Shown here: piece by piece, positions 1 through 10,678 of the stretch | How positions within the stretch are numbered: position 1 is the first letter of the stretch | Layout: each line of letters begins with the position of its first letter | Assembly: GCA_009733775.1 (NCBI GenBank) | Contig: WOGZ01000214.1 | Location: 1 to 59,658, forward strand | Direction: 5' to 3' | DNA length: 59,658 nt | From: Alectoria sarmentosa | Taxonomy: Eukaryota; Ascomycota; Lecanoromycetes; Lecanorales; Parmeliaceae | The notes under the pieces: generated by a model | What the model was told of the DNA's origin: nothing | Databases searched by the model: none | What the model saw: the letters and a program-made list of their open reading frames with translations, nothing else | Position numbers and translations under genes: made by a program

Positions 1-714
1 GGGGGGCAGCGACGAAAAGTGCCAAGACATTCCAACTGGTTTTGAATACGCTAAATACTCGTCAAGACTGCCCGTACTGAGAAACAAATAAGTACCACAA
101 ACAGAAGCGGGGATTGGGGGACCGGGGTCTATGGTATTGTCCAAGTCGAAACCCTCAAGCGTCTGCAGATAGGCACACAGTCTGAAACCCGGAGCCTCTC
201 AAACTTTCAACTGCAAGGTGCTTGGACTTGCAATTGAGCACCTGTCTCGTTCGTTTGATACTGTGTTTGGGGGCATTACAAAGCTTAGGAGGACCTTCGT
301 AAGAAGTGATATCTCGCAGCTTTCACTTGGGCCAAGCCTGTGGACATGGGGACAGCAGTGGACCCAAGGAACTCGAAAGTACATGCCCTTTCAATGCTCA
401 AAGATACCCATTTCAATCCTCATCCAGTATTCCATGTCCTGGTGGGATGGGTCCTTGTTTCCTTGGCGAGAACATCAAACCTCCCTAGCCTTCGCAAAGC
501 CATAAATTTCGAAATCGAACTTCTAAAACAACATACTTGGTTGCCAAAATTTCCATGTGCTAAGGAACAATCATTGCGGCGCTGAAAGATGCTTCCTCAC
601 TTGAATCTTGGTTGAATTATGATGATTTCCAACGAGGAAATTTGGTAGTACAACCTTTTTCCCCCTCCTGAAACGAGGACCCCACCAGGATATGGGATGT
701 CCAACCTAAAGTAT
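1..714. other. intergenic, no gene seen
   Basis: Only short overlapping open frames without family resemblance lie here. The stretch begins with a G run and contains no recognisable RNA gene or repeat. It lies downstream of the beta-lactamase-like gene on the minus strand, so part of it may be 3' UTR. Confidence 0.5.
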
Positions 715-788
715 TCACCCAGCCTTGACCATCACTGCAAAGCCATCTTCCCAGGCCCCCAACCCACACACTCTCTCAGCTACCCTTT

Positions 789-1114
789 CCTGAGCCTTCC
801 GCCACTCCTTTAGCAGCTGTCCGCTGCAAAATGCCTTGCCCTTCTCCGCCATGCGATCAGGCATCCGTGTAGTAGTCCCAATACTTCCCTCTGCGTCCTT
901 TGCCCCCTCACGAGACTTCTGCAAGAAACATTTCCCATACGTCAACGGCTGCCCAACGTCTCCGTTACTCCTTCAGCGGCCGTCCGCTTTATGAACGTCT
1001 CGCCTTGCTCCACCATCCGATCAGGCCTCCATACGACAGTCCCCATGGTTCCCTTTGCACTTGCTGTACTCTCGCGAAACTCCAGCAAGAAATACCGCCA
1101 ATGCGTCACGGGCC
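789..1114 (-). repeat. tandem duplication (~164 bp) of the beta-lactamase-like gene tail
   Basis: Two diverged direct copies of about 160 bp lie side by side, roughly 789-950 and 953-1114. The shared core GATCAG falls at 855-860 and 1019-1024, an offset of 164 bp. On the minus strand both copies encode a related peptide with the motif PDRM, preceded by FLLEFRES in the upstream copy and by FLQKSREG in the downstream copy. The gene stops at 942, at the junction. The second copy (frame 715-945) is in another frame and is no longer translated with the gene. It may preserve the ancestral C-terminus. Confidence 0.75.
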
Positions 1115-2609
1115 GCATCTCCTTTTTCAAGAAGTCATCATAATCCATCTCAAATGAGAAAGTGTCGAAGTGGTAGTGCTTCAGCTCATACTCATCATGT
1201 CTACCGTTGAATGAGAGACCGAGTCCGGCTTCGCTAGAAAATACTTCGATCGTAAACGTCTTGATTGTGTTTTCGTAGACGCCAACGTAACTATCGAAGC
1301 CTCGACATGTGGTTCCGAGAACGCGCTTAGCAACCAGGACTTGATGCATGTAAGAGAAGAGCATAGCATTTTCTGCAGCGGCCTCTCGCGCTAGAGCCAC
1401 GAAATCAGTGGGGTGTGGGACGTCAAGAAGCGCTTCAAGCACGGCCTGTGCTATCCAGTCTGCGGCATGCTGGTTCGCGAGAGTATTGGAGAGCACGACA
1501 ATGGCTGAATTTGTATTGGGGATCAAGATGGCGGACGATTGATAGCCGACCATGCTGCCAGACTGGTAAAGAATGAGTGGAGCATTCACAAGCCCTTCGC
1601 CTATACGAGGCATCTTCTCAACAAGCTCGGCGTTGCCACTCAAAGCGCCGAGGGCGCTGGGAAGCGTTACCTGCGCCCAACCCAAGGTGTACTCTGTCTT
1701 GCCAAAGCTAGGCAGTAGTCTCCTCATCGGTGTGTGGGGTCTTAAGAGTTCTCGTGCCCGACTGAGTGGCGGACTCCGCTCATGTGTTCCGCTTGAGCGG
1801 TTTTCTTCTTTTGTGGCATGAAGGAGTGCTGCATAGTACCTGATTAGATCATTGACAGAACTTTTGACTCCAACAGTGGCTTCGTGCTCACTACTGGTCT
1901 CGACAGGAGGCTTGTGTACACGATATGGCGAGTCCCCATTGTACATGTACGCCTCTGCGAAATTGTTGACATCAAAGGGAAAGGGACGACTCCCAGCAAG
2001 CCATGTTCGCTCCATTTTCAATGGCTTGAAGATGTTCTGCCCAACGAATTCACTGAAGACTTGTCCGCTAATCTTCTTGACGACCTGGGCTATCAGCCCG
2101 TAGGTCCAGTTGTTCTCGAGGAATTCGGACCTAAGTTGGTGGACAGGCTCGAGGTACGCAGCCGTCTTCGTAAAGCTGCTCTTCGTGACCTGAGGCCAGC
2201 TGTACTCTCTCATCCAAAGGCTGACCTTTTGCTCGAGACCTGTGCGGTGACTCAAGATGTCCTCTATGGTAGTGTCGTTGCGTATCAACGGGGATTGATG
2301 CTGGAATTTGGGAAGGAGATCGGAAATCGCTTTGTACCACTGTAGCTTTCCGTCGTTGACCAAGAGAGCAATTCCAGAAGCGGTGATGGACTGAGTGAGA
2401 GATGCGATGTAGTAAAGTGTATCTGAATCTGCCTCTTCTCTGGCTTGTATGTCGCTGTATCCAAAACCTGAAGCGATCAAGATTTCTTGCTGATGCAAGA
2501 CCCCAATGGAGACTCCAGCAGTACCGGAGATCTTCAGGATGTCCTGTATCGCTGGCGTGATATTTTCCAAGCGTTCCACCACTGGGTCTATCTTAAGTGA
2601 GTCGGCCAT
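942..2609 (-). CDS. beta-lactamase/transpeptidase-like protein, catalytic residues replaced
   Basis: A single-exon gene of 555 residues starting at an ATG. The overall fold signature is that of the serine beta-lactamase/esterase (class C-like) family. The N-terminal block contains YYIASLTQSITASGIALL near residue 70, and the later block contains YQSGSMVGYQSSAILIP. In active members the first motif is S-x-x-K; here it reads SLTQ (CAG codon), so the general-base lysine is gone. The Y-x-N motif appears as E-N-N (LENNWTYGL). The third motif, normally H-x-G, reads Q-S-G. The frame is nonetheless intact and full length, which suggests a pseudoenzyme or a very young pseudogene. The C-terminus ends at the junction of a tandem duplication of its own tail. 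Cellular role unknown; no signal peptide is evident. Confidence 0.85.
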   Translation of the reverse strand: MADSLKIDPVVERLENITPAIQDILKISGTAGVSIGVLHQQEILIASGFGYSDIQAREEADSDTLYYIASLTQSITASGIALLVNDGKLQWYKAISDLLPKFQHQSPLIRNDTTIEDILSHRTGLEQKVSLWMREYSWPQVTKSSFTKTAAYLEPVHQLRSEFLENNWTYGLIAQVVKKISGQVFSEFVGQNIFKPLKMERTWLAGSRPFPFDVNNFAEAYMYNGDSPYRVHKPPVETSSEHEATVGVKSSVNDLIRYYAALLHATKEENRSSGTHERSPPLSRARELLRPHTPMRRLLPSFGKTEYTLGWAQVTLPSALGALSGNAELVEKMPRIGEGLVNAPLILYQSGSMVGYQSSAILIPNTNSAIVVLSNTLANQHAADWIAQAVLEALLDVPHPTDFVALAREAAAENAMLFSYMHQVLVAKRVLGTTCRGFDSYVGVYENTIKTFTIEVFSSEAGLGLSFNGRHDEYELKHYHFDTFSFEMDYDDFLKKEMRPVTHWRYFLLEFRESTASAKGTMGTVVWRPDRMVEQGETFIKRTAAEGVTETLGSR

Positions 2610-3206
2610 GGACTTGCGTACAAAACAGTGTTCAATAATTGGAAAAGCTATGGATGGATTAGATTACCATGAGGGAGGGGCATCGTCATAGCACCACCGT
2701 TGGGTCATGCTCGGACGGCTGAGAATCTGGCGACTATGAGAGGTTCCGATTCGCGAGTGGCCTTCCGGGTTCCTGGAGAACATTCTAGTGCACGCAAACG
2801 GGGTAGTCAATATATGAAAGCGTTAGCCTGATGAAACATCTCGAAACGTGTAGCTCTGGAATGAAATTGCAACGGACGAAGCTGACATTAGCACCGATGA
2901 GTAGACTATTGGAGGGCAAACAGTCTCTTGATGGCTCGCGGAGGAGTGAAGCAGCGAGAATTAGAACTCTCTGCCACCAGCGATAAGCATGACCAGGTTG
3001 AGCGGTTTTGGCCGATGACCAGTGCCTTGGTGGGAGTCTATGGATCCAGAAACCACAGATCTTGAAGGATATGGGAAGTATCCTGTTCGATGTCCAGTTT
3101 TTTAAGGTCCTGGGTGCGAAAGCGGGCTCTGACTCAAGTATTCCAAAATCCAATACTGCTTCTTGAATTACGAAGCTGTTCGTGACCGTGTTGGTTTCAA
3201 GTAGTT
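2610..3206. other. intergenic between two minus-strand genes
   Basis: It holds the promoter of the beta-lactamase-like gene and the 3' flank of the phosphoesterase gene. A 141-codon minus-strand frame (2785-3210) has no family resemblance and abuts the phosphoesterase stop codon, so I treat it as chance. Confidence 0.5.
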
Positions 3207-4634
3207 TCACTCAGTCACAGGCGTCCAACCCTTCCTCCCCACAAATCCTTGCACCCCGTCATCAGCCATCACCTCATTAGCAGTCCTCCCGGTCACCACA
3301 CTTCTCTCCGACTCTCTGCCTAAGACAAAGAACGGCTCAAAGCCCAGCAACCTCTCACCCTCCCTTCTCCTAGTCCATATCCTCCTGCCGCCTTCACTAC
3401 GATTTTTTATCGGCAACGGACAGAAGCCAGAAGCGTACCGGTCCATTGAAAGGTACCATCTTCGTTGATATATTGAGCCGATGCTGTTGGTAGCGCCAGG
3501 ATAAGTATTAGTAAGGCGAACCTTTTCATCCTCCTGTTCGGCAATCTCGCGCTCAAGAGTTGATACAAAGGCCTCCAGTGAATAGGGATCAGCGTTTGCC
3601 ATTTCCTTATCGTCATCGGGATCAGAGGAAGCCGGAGTTTCTTGGGCTAAAGATCTATGTGCGGAGGCTTTCCTACGGCGTTTTCTAGACAGTCTGGCAG
3701 GCTGTTCATGGCGATTTTCCAAAGGCAAGAGGCGAATGGACATGGTGTAGCCAGGTGGTAGACGGGTCCCATGGAGGCGAATCCGAATCTTGTGCTGAGC
3801 TGGGTTTAGTAACGTCGGAGCTGTGGAGGGGCAAAGGAGACACCCACACTTCGGAAAGCTGCGTGAAGCTTTTCACTTTCCGAGAGGTTCAAAGAAGGCC
3901 TGCTATCTCTATCAGAGTAATCTGACAGCTCTTCATCGGTCACCTGCTCGATGTTCTCACGAGAAGGCAGCATTTCGTATTCTCCAGTATCCCAAATGAG
4001 GAGGCTCCCTGTAGATGCAGAAGCACTTTCAATGAGGTGGTTCTTCGACCAACTCAGCATCCAATTCGTAAACATGAGCCCCCTTCTTCCCACGTACCCA
4101 TACGTTATGCACCCTGGTCTCCATAGCATTCCTGTTCAACCTCCTGCTGTTGACATTCCCCGGCAGCCCATACATAATCGCCCAACTGATCGAGCTTGTC
4201 TCGCTGATCTGCAGCCGTAGATCATAGTGCACTCCTGCCACAGGGTGATCATGCTGATGTATAACCCAATGGCGCCCATGCTCATGCTGATTTCGCTTAT
4301 AGAGGTCCTCGAACGCGCGAATGGAAAGAGGCGCGGACACTTTGGCGAATGAGGAGATGAGGGAAGAGGAATGTTCGAGGTGGTTGCGGATTTGGGCTTC
4401 CCCTGCTTCGACTGCCGCGAGGGAGGGCTTGGTGCCTTCAGATCGATGGGCTGAACTCGAGTTTTGCGTAGCAGAGTAGCTTGTAGAATGAATGGTGGTC
4501 TTTCTGGCCCGAGAGAGCGGTGGAGATATGGAGGCTCGTAGGGACTGCGGAGGCGTCGTATGTCTGGTAAAAAACTTATGCAGAGTGGATTGGTGATCAC
4601 AGTCCTCGGGCTCTGGAGAGGAGGATGTCCGCAT
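3207..4634 (-). CDS. LigD-type DNA 3'-phosphoesterase domain protein
   Basis: Three exons: 4634-4098, 4042-3848 and 3794-3207. Introns of 55 bp (GTACGT...AAG) and 53 bp (GTGGGT...CAG) are both in phase 0; the protein is 439 residues. The core has HWVIHQHDHPVAGVHYDLRL, then SWAIMYGLPG and ETRVHNVW joined by splicing to NHLIESAS and GSLLIWDTGEYE. This is the fold of the 3'-phosphoesterase domain found at the N-terminus of bacterial ligase D, with its metal-binding His and Asp residues. That family removes 3'-phosphates or ribonucleotides at DNA ends. No ligase or primase domain is attached. The C-terminus has a basic patch (RKRRRK, possible nuclear signal), an acidic coiled segment, and the conserved end GSIYQRRWYLS and GFVGRKGW. 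A nuclear DNA-end processing role is inferred from the domain. Confidence 0.85.
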
Positions 4635-5159
4635 GGCTATATGAGGTGGGGGAGTGACTAGCTAGGTATTGTGCTCTGATTCCTCTTGACGAGGAGAAGT
4701 AGCGTGGTCGTTTTCGTGCTGAGGCCAGTGCTCGAATGCGTGGATCACATTAGTTCCGCTGAATAAGTGGTGCTGGGTAGTTAAAAAGAACGAGTAGCAT
4801 CCATGTATCTATACTGTTGTAGATGACCGACGCTGCTCCTACCTTAACCCAAGATAAAGTATCAATGAAGAACTTTTTGCTGAGAATCTCCACAGCGAGT
4901 CATATAGAATGATGAGCACAAGGATTGCAAGCTGAATCACCGGATTGTTTGCTATTTAGAAGAATGACGACAAGCAAACAAGATAGACTATTATTACAGC
5001 GCATCTCCCTGCTTCTCATCCATTACCCCTTCGTTCAAGACGTAACCAACAAGGAAACGCAAGTATTGTAAGGAATCCTCATTGCTCTTCTCAACATCAG
5101 AGCTGGGTATTTCGAACCTCCCTCATCCCCCTTTCACCATTCATGTTCGCAATTACCGC
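4635..5159. other. intergenic
   Basis: It contains the promoter of the phosphoesterase gene and the 3' flank of PIL1. No gene or RNA was recognised. Confidence 0.5.
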
Positions 5160-6724
5160 TTATGCGTCAACTGGCCTCTCCTCCTCGCGTCCTCTAGTCT
5201 CAGCTGAAGGCTCCTCTTCCTCCTCTTCTTCCTCCTCCTCTTCATTTGAGTATTCGCGGTGTGCACCGGCTGGGACCCACAGTCCGCTCTCACGGTCTTT
5301 CATGTTGCTGTCCTGGCCAGAGAGGTCGTGGCCGACGCCTTCACCCATGTTGTTCTTCCGGCGTTGGGAAAGGTTGCGAGCGCGAGTGCTGAGAGACGGC
5401 TTGATGGCAGCATTAGCGGTAACCCAGTTGGTGAGGGCGTCTTCGCAATCTTGAATGATACTGTATTGGTACCAAAATTAGATAAACGGAGGCGTGGTTT
5501 GGAAACAATGTCAGACTTACGCCTTGCTAGCCTCATAGCCATCATAAGCTTCACGGGTCTCTCCTGGAGTCACTGGGGTGTCGTCGACAAGTTCCAAAAG
5601 ATGCTTTCCGAAGCCAGCAATGATGGCGAGCTTCTCACTGTGCTCCTTGAGAGCATCGAATTGGTAAGTGAAAGCTGCCTTTAGCTTCTCACGGGTGATG
5701 TTGGAAAGTTGGGCCTCTGCAACGAGGGACTCTGCCTCGGCACGGACAAGCTCCTGTTCGAGAACAACGATGCGAGGGCTGTTGGGCTCCTTGTACTTAA
5801 GCTGAGCGATTTGGTCGGTGATCTTCTGCTTGCCTACAGAGTAAGTTTATTAGCTCGAAGCTTGGGATTGAATTAAAGAAGATTCTTACGGTCTCTGCTG
5901 GGCTGGACCGAGGCTTCAATGTTGCGAATGCTCTTGATGGTCACACGGTATTGGTCGTAGCGGTCGACAAGTTGGTCCTCAAGCTCGCCAACTTCGTAGA
6001 TCAAGACACCAAGCTTGTCCGTGACATCCGAAACATCGTCATCACAAGCCTCGCCCCAGATTGAGAGTTGTTGCTGTCATTATCTATGAGTATTCTGCCG
6101 TGACTGCGCTTCGCCGTGGAAAGCTTACAGCCACCTCCATTCTCTCGCGTCCGACAAGCTCCATGCTACGCATGACATTCTTCTCCATCTTCACCAAGAT
6201 CGCGAGCTTCTTTGCGAGGTCTGGGCCGAATGCGCCAGCAGTAGATTTACGAAACGCATGACCTACACCACCACGAAAAAGAGCTGTTAGCCTGTGACAT
6301 CAGGATCGAGCGGTAACGCATTGAAGATCTCATTTTGCTCTGGCCCAAAGCCCGTCCAGCGTAACTCTGGCGGATCCGACAAATTGTGCAATTTGCAAGA
6401 GTGATTGTAGCTGAATACAGCTGATGTGAAACTTTTGGGGGTAGGAACGTGATAGTGCGAGCCTTCAAAGGCTTATCTCGTGCGAGTGTAGACCCTCAGT
6501 TAGGTCCAGCCTCAGCAACATTGAGCGCAGTTTCACAAGGCTCCTATGAAGGAGAAATGAACGCAGAATGTTGTTTTATATGAGTATCACAAAGGGAAAG
6601 ACTCACCGACACCGCCCTTGCCAAAGAAACGACCCGACTTTGTGGAGGAAGATGGTGGGGGTGGGTTCTGGATCTGCGAAGCAGTGGGTGCGCGACTCTG
6701 TCGCATGGAGTATGTGCGATGCAT
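5160..6724 (-). CDS. PIL1: eisosome core BAR-domain protein Pil1/PilA
   Basis: Five exons: 6724-6607, 6262-6129, 6073-5890, 5833-5521 and 5460-5160, giving 349 residues. The start ATG gives MHRTYSMRQSRAPTAS, the typical Pil1/Lsp1 N-terminus with a basic, membrane-binding segment (TKSGRFFGKGG). The BAR domain follows: AFGPDLAKKLA, KNVMRSMELVGRERMEVA, QQLSIWGEACDDD, LVDRYDQYRVTIKSIRN, EASVQPSRDRKQKITDQIA and NITREKLKAAFTYQFDAL. The family assembles into half-cylinders that shape plasma-membrane furrows (eisosomes). Intron 1 is unusually long (344 bp); the others are 55-60 bp. The C-terminal tail is acidic with an uninterrupted Glu run encoded by a TCC/TCT microsatellite near 5206-5240; this tail is variable among fungi. 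Identification is strong. Confidence 0.95.
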
Positions 6725-7513
6725 GGTGGGCGATTGTGTGATCGACTGATGAGTGTTTGTTGTGTGGTAGCGAAATTTCCTGTCGCGAGCGAGGAAGGTA
6801 AGCAAAGGTAATGAATTTTGAGATGGAGTGTTTGTGTGTTTGTGTTCTCTTCCAGTTGCAACGGTCAGCCACGAGCGGGTGACGTTAGTGGACCCTGGTC
6901 TGGAATTCGAAAGTGGTGTTTCAGGAGGATGCTCTATGACATAACGAATTCAATAGTACAGTATGCTTACTTCAAATGTCAGCTTGAAGGTTTGAGTCTG
7001 ATATTGTTGTATGTAAATGTGTGTAATGATTTAGACAAGACGGAAAGATCATGAGGGGGGAGGGTGAGTGTTGGTTCGCAGGGTTACGAGCCCACAGCGG
7101 CGAGATCCTTTGTGGCTTCGGGGCCGCCTCACGTTGGCATGACGATCATCAAAAGCGCGTCATATCGGATGATCTTTAACCCAGATTATGCACGGAAAAT
7201 GGCCATGTGACAGCGAGCTTTTATCTACCTCTCTTTCAGGCTTAGAGGCTAGAGCCAATATATTTCTAGTCAGGTACTGCCGGAGCTCATTTGCTACATA
7301 TGTATTGTGCCATGGATTACCCAAGCTTACGGCTGTAACGTACCACCTTGAAACAAAACCTTGCCCTTTTTCCCTTGTTCGAGGTATCAGGTCCAAGACA
7401 AATTGCCCTTGAGTGATCAATAGCCAACAGTACCTCCAAGCGCCATGCTAAATCAGACACAATATCTGCGTTAGGAAAGGGTTTCAAACAGACAGGACAT
7501 GACTTCGTTCGGT
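6725..7513. other. intergenic, PIL1 5' flank and CAC2 3' flank
   Basis: No supportable gene. The minus-strand frames reaching past 6724 are the 5' leader of PIL1. A minus-strand frame at 7317-7520 contains one CPVC but nothing more and runs into the end of CAC2. Confidence 0.5.
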
Positions 7514-10089
7514 TTAACAACCCGCAGGAGGATCCTCATCTCGGACCAATGTAGGAGCGATCCTCCTCTTCTTCGGGATTGCCACCTCCTCCCTTTCCGA
7601 CTCACTGGTGTCTCTCTTCCCAAGTACACTGCCACTTACTGAACTTGGCCGGCTTACTACCCCTGACATTGGCGTCTGTGGGGGAGTTGTCCATGGAAGG
7701 CCACTGAACGACGGATTCGTAGCCGCAACACTCGGAACACTGCCTAGGGTCGGAGTAGGATTATTAATCATTTGAGATGACTGCGTAGCGATTGAAGACG
7801 TTGAATTAGACCGTGTCGGACTTGGGGGTGGAAGAGGAGCGGGCGAGGCCAAAGGTGCCAACACTGGCGTGCTTTGCCTATCAAAAGGAGGAGCAGACGC
7901 AGTAGTAGGACTCGGTTGTGCTGTTGACATTGTCGAAATAGCCGAAGAAGGGTGGTGAGCCGTGGGGACGTGTCCGCTATAAATTTGTCCAAGCTCGCCA
8001 GGGTTGAATGTCAGGTTGGAGCAGAAGCCGTCAGATGAGCTCATGAGCAGCGTCAGCCCGTCACTAGACCTACGATAAAGTCAGCTTGCGCCAAATATGA
8101 GTCGCAGTAAATGCTATGTTAAAATGAGAAACGCCTGAAGAATTGCCAAGCTTTAGACAAGAATATGAGCCGTTGCAGGCTTAGAAGGCAACCAGCCGGA
8201 ATTAGCTCCTTCAGATGGAATAATTTCAGGCGCTTACTGAAAGTGCGGCCAACATTCTCAATCAATTGCTGGCTGAAAGATGAAATCAACTTGAAACGTA
8301 CCAGGTCAGGTCTGTAAAAGTGGCAAAATGTAAATTACTGATCATTATCAGTGGTGTCATCTGTTGAGTGTCATACACCAGCACCGCATCTTGCGTAGCA
8401 ACGGCGTACACGACGCGGTAGGGCAGGGCAAATGCTGGGGTAGGCCCTTGCGTCAAAGCGGGGTCCGTTTCTGTCGGTCTTGGTGAGGATGTAGGGCGCG
8501 AGGATTCCATTGGAGAGGGCATGGTAGGTGGCGGTGGATCCATTGCCGAATGTGTTGGAGGCTTCGACGAGAGCACAGAGTCAGGCAAAGGGGCTATTGC
8601 TTCTTCTGCAGATGAAGTATCGATAGTAATATTGGCAGTAGTCCTTGGTGTGGAGCGAAGGGTATAGAAGACAGGAGAGCATTTGACTGCTATAGATGCC
8701 TTTTTGTGCCCCGGAAGATGCGCTATAGGTGGCCTATTGAGACCTGCTCGAGTGTAGATATAGACTGTATTGATCACATCGTCGGCATTTTTGGCTCCAT
8801 CCGCTGGGTGAGAGGTCTTATACTGGCCAGCTGGCGTGAAAAGTAAACTTCCATCTGGGGCGAATGTCAATCTTCGGAAGAAGGAGGTGCAGGTCTCGTT
8901 TGCATATATGGCTGCGTTCTTGACACCTACGCTGCCCATCAAGTAGGGATTCGGGGACTTCTCCATTGGCAGCACAGCGGGCAGTGGCATGGAAGGCGCC
9001 GGAGAGGCTGATCGCCGTATCGAGGGTGATGACCCAAAAGAGGAGCGACGACTATGGGATAATACAGGTGGTTTCATCGGCAATGCTAGGGATGTTGGAG
9101 TTCCCGGCATTGATGGTTGAGGTGATCCAGGGGCCAACGACAAACCGTCACCGGCTAAGTGGCCACGCACGGCTGTTTCTGGCGGGGCGGGGCTGCTTGA
9201 AGATATTCTCCTGGCAGGCAGATCCATTTTCGTAACTCTGTTATGCTGGTTGAGGCTAAACTGGCCGTCTTTCGTCTTTAGACTATAGATATGGCACGAT
9301 CGATCGGAAGACTGCGTCGCTACATATTCATTAAGTGGATCCCAAGCCACTCCTTGCACATAGTGATTGTGCTCTGCTATCTGCCGTACCATTTGTCCTG
9401 TAGGAGTATAAGCTTTTGGATTGCCTCATACTCGGGGATGACACGAATCGATTAGGCCTGTCATGTAAACAACGAAAATAGGACAACCCTCTTCTTTGCC
9501 TGATAGTCTGGTGAGAGAAAGCTGTACTGACCAGACTGAGCATTGTATATGCGTGCGATATTGTCCATGCTGCCTGTGATAAAGAAGATTCCGTCGGGTG
9601 ACCAAGCCAAGTCGTATATCTCCGAACCAGAAGAACGGCACATGTGCTTGATTCGCCAAGTCTCCTTGTCTTCGAGTGTGTCTTCGCCAAAAGCAGGGGT
9701 ATGAGAATGGGTTTCTGATGGTACCCAGAGTAGGGTATTTCCATCGTCCCCAGCGCTTGCAAGCATTTCCCCTGTTTATGTTCAGCCTTTGCTCATTGCT
9801 ATCAAATGAGGGCGTTGTACCACGTGGAGCAAACCGGACGACATTGACCGCTTGGGTGTGCTGCCATATGTTTAGCAATGGCATTGAGAGATTTACAGAT
9901 CCTCACCTTTATGAGTGTAGTAAGATAGGTGGCATTTCTCTCTTCTCCATCCCTCTCCACTTTCCACAGCCTGACATTATTGTCTCCGCCAGCCGTTGCG
10001 AGTCGACCTTTCCCATGGGGCTCGAAGTGTACAGAGTATATTGGCAAGTTATCCGTATGCCAATTAATGAGTAAGGGTGAGGCTTTCAT
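7514..10089 (-). CDS. CAC2: chromatin assembly factor 1 subunit B (p60/Cac2), WD40
   Basis: Five exons: 10089-9907, 9860-9821, 9771-9532, 9397-8302 and 8069-7514; 704 residues. I chose the second in-frame ATG (MKASPLLINWH) because family members begin there. WD40 repeats follow: IYSVHFEPHGKGRLATAGGD, HTQAVNVVRFAPRGEMLASA, GSEIYDLAWSPDGIFFITGS, AEHNHYVQGVAWDPLNEYVA, SFFRRLTFAPDGSLLFTPAG and FTDLTWSSDGLTLLMSSSDG. A low-complexity Ser/Pro insert sits between blades. The C-terminal region is Ser/Thr/Pro-rich and ends with a basic motif (KKRR). CAF-1 deposits newly made H3-H4 on replicating or repaired DNA in the nucleus. Exon 2 is only 40 bp, and introns 1 and 2 are 46 and 49 bp. It lies head to head with RAD2. 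Confidence 0.93.
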
Positions 10090-10678
10090 TGCTGCGTCAC
10101 AGAGGCTGTTTTGGTGCTTCAATACTAGGAATTGTGGATAAAGTGAGGTTCAGCTGCCAGTAGTTTCAGCTTGTCAAGTGTTCCGCTTTCAAGAGGGGGT
10201 AAGACACCATTTGAATCAATTATTATTCGATAGACAGACAGTGCACGGATTGATAGGAATGATTGTCGACCAGGAGAAAAGAAGGCCGTGTAGCTGAAGG
10301 TGTCAACCCAATGTCGTATCAGGAGACCGGGTGCTGTTGCACTCTTACTCCGCAGTCAATTCGCGTGCCGTGATGCGCGATTAAAATACCACTCTAGAGT
10401 AATTTACGCCAACTAGTGCTCTATCAGTCACACTATCACTTGTATACAAGTTGTCAAGCTATCCGACTTCTATAAACAGTATCATCTCTGTATTGGTTGA
10501 GACAGTCCCGCAGTCTTGGTTGTTAAATTCTGCACCATGATGAGACGTGGATTCTTCTAAAGGCCGTCGTGTTCGGGGCACATATATTGCTCGAACGGTC
10601 GAAGCTGAAAATGTACCTCGAAAATTTGGAAATACAGTATCTTTTCCCCTACTTGAACTCTCACGAACGCGATTTGTC
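10090..10678. promoter_or_regulatory. shared promoter region between CAC2 and RAD2
   Basis: 589 bp between the divergent start codons of a chromatin assembly factor and a repair nuclease. Co-regulation is inferred from layout only; I could not pick out a specific binding site. Confidence 0.5.

Noticed and set aside
2785..3210. 141-codon minus-strand frame
   Set aside because: No domain or family resemblance; lies in the 3' flank of the phosphoesterase gene and overlaps its stop codon.
7317..7520. Possible zinc protein (CPVC motif)
   Set aside because: Only one cysteine pair and the frame runs into the CAC2 stop region; no second half found.
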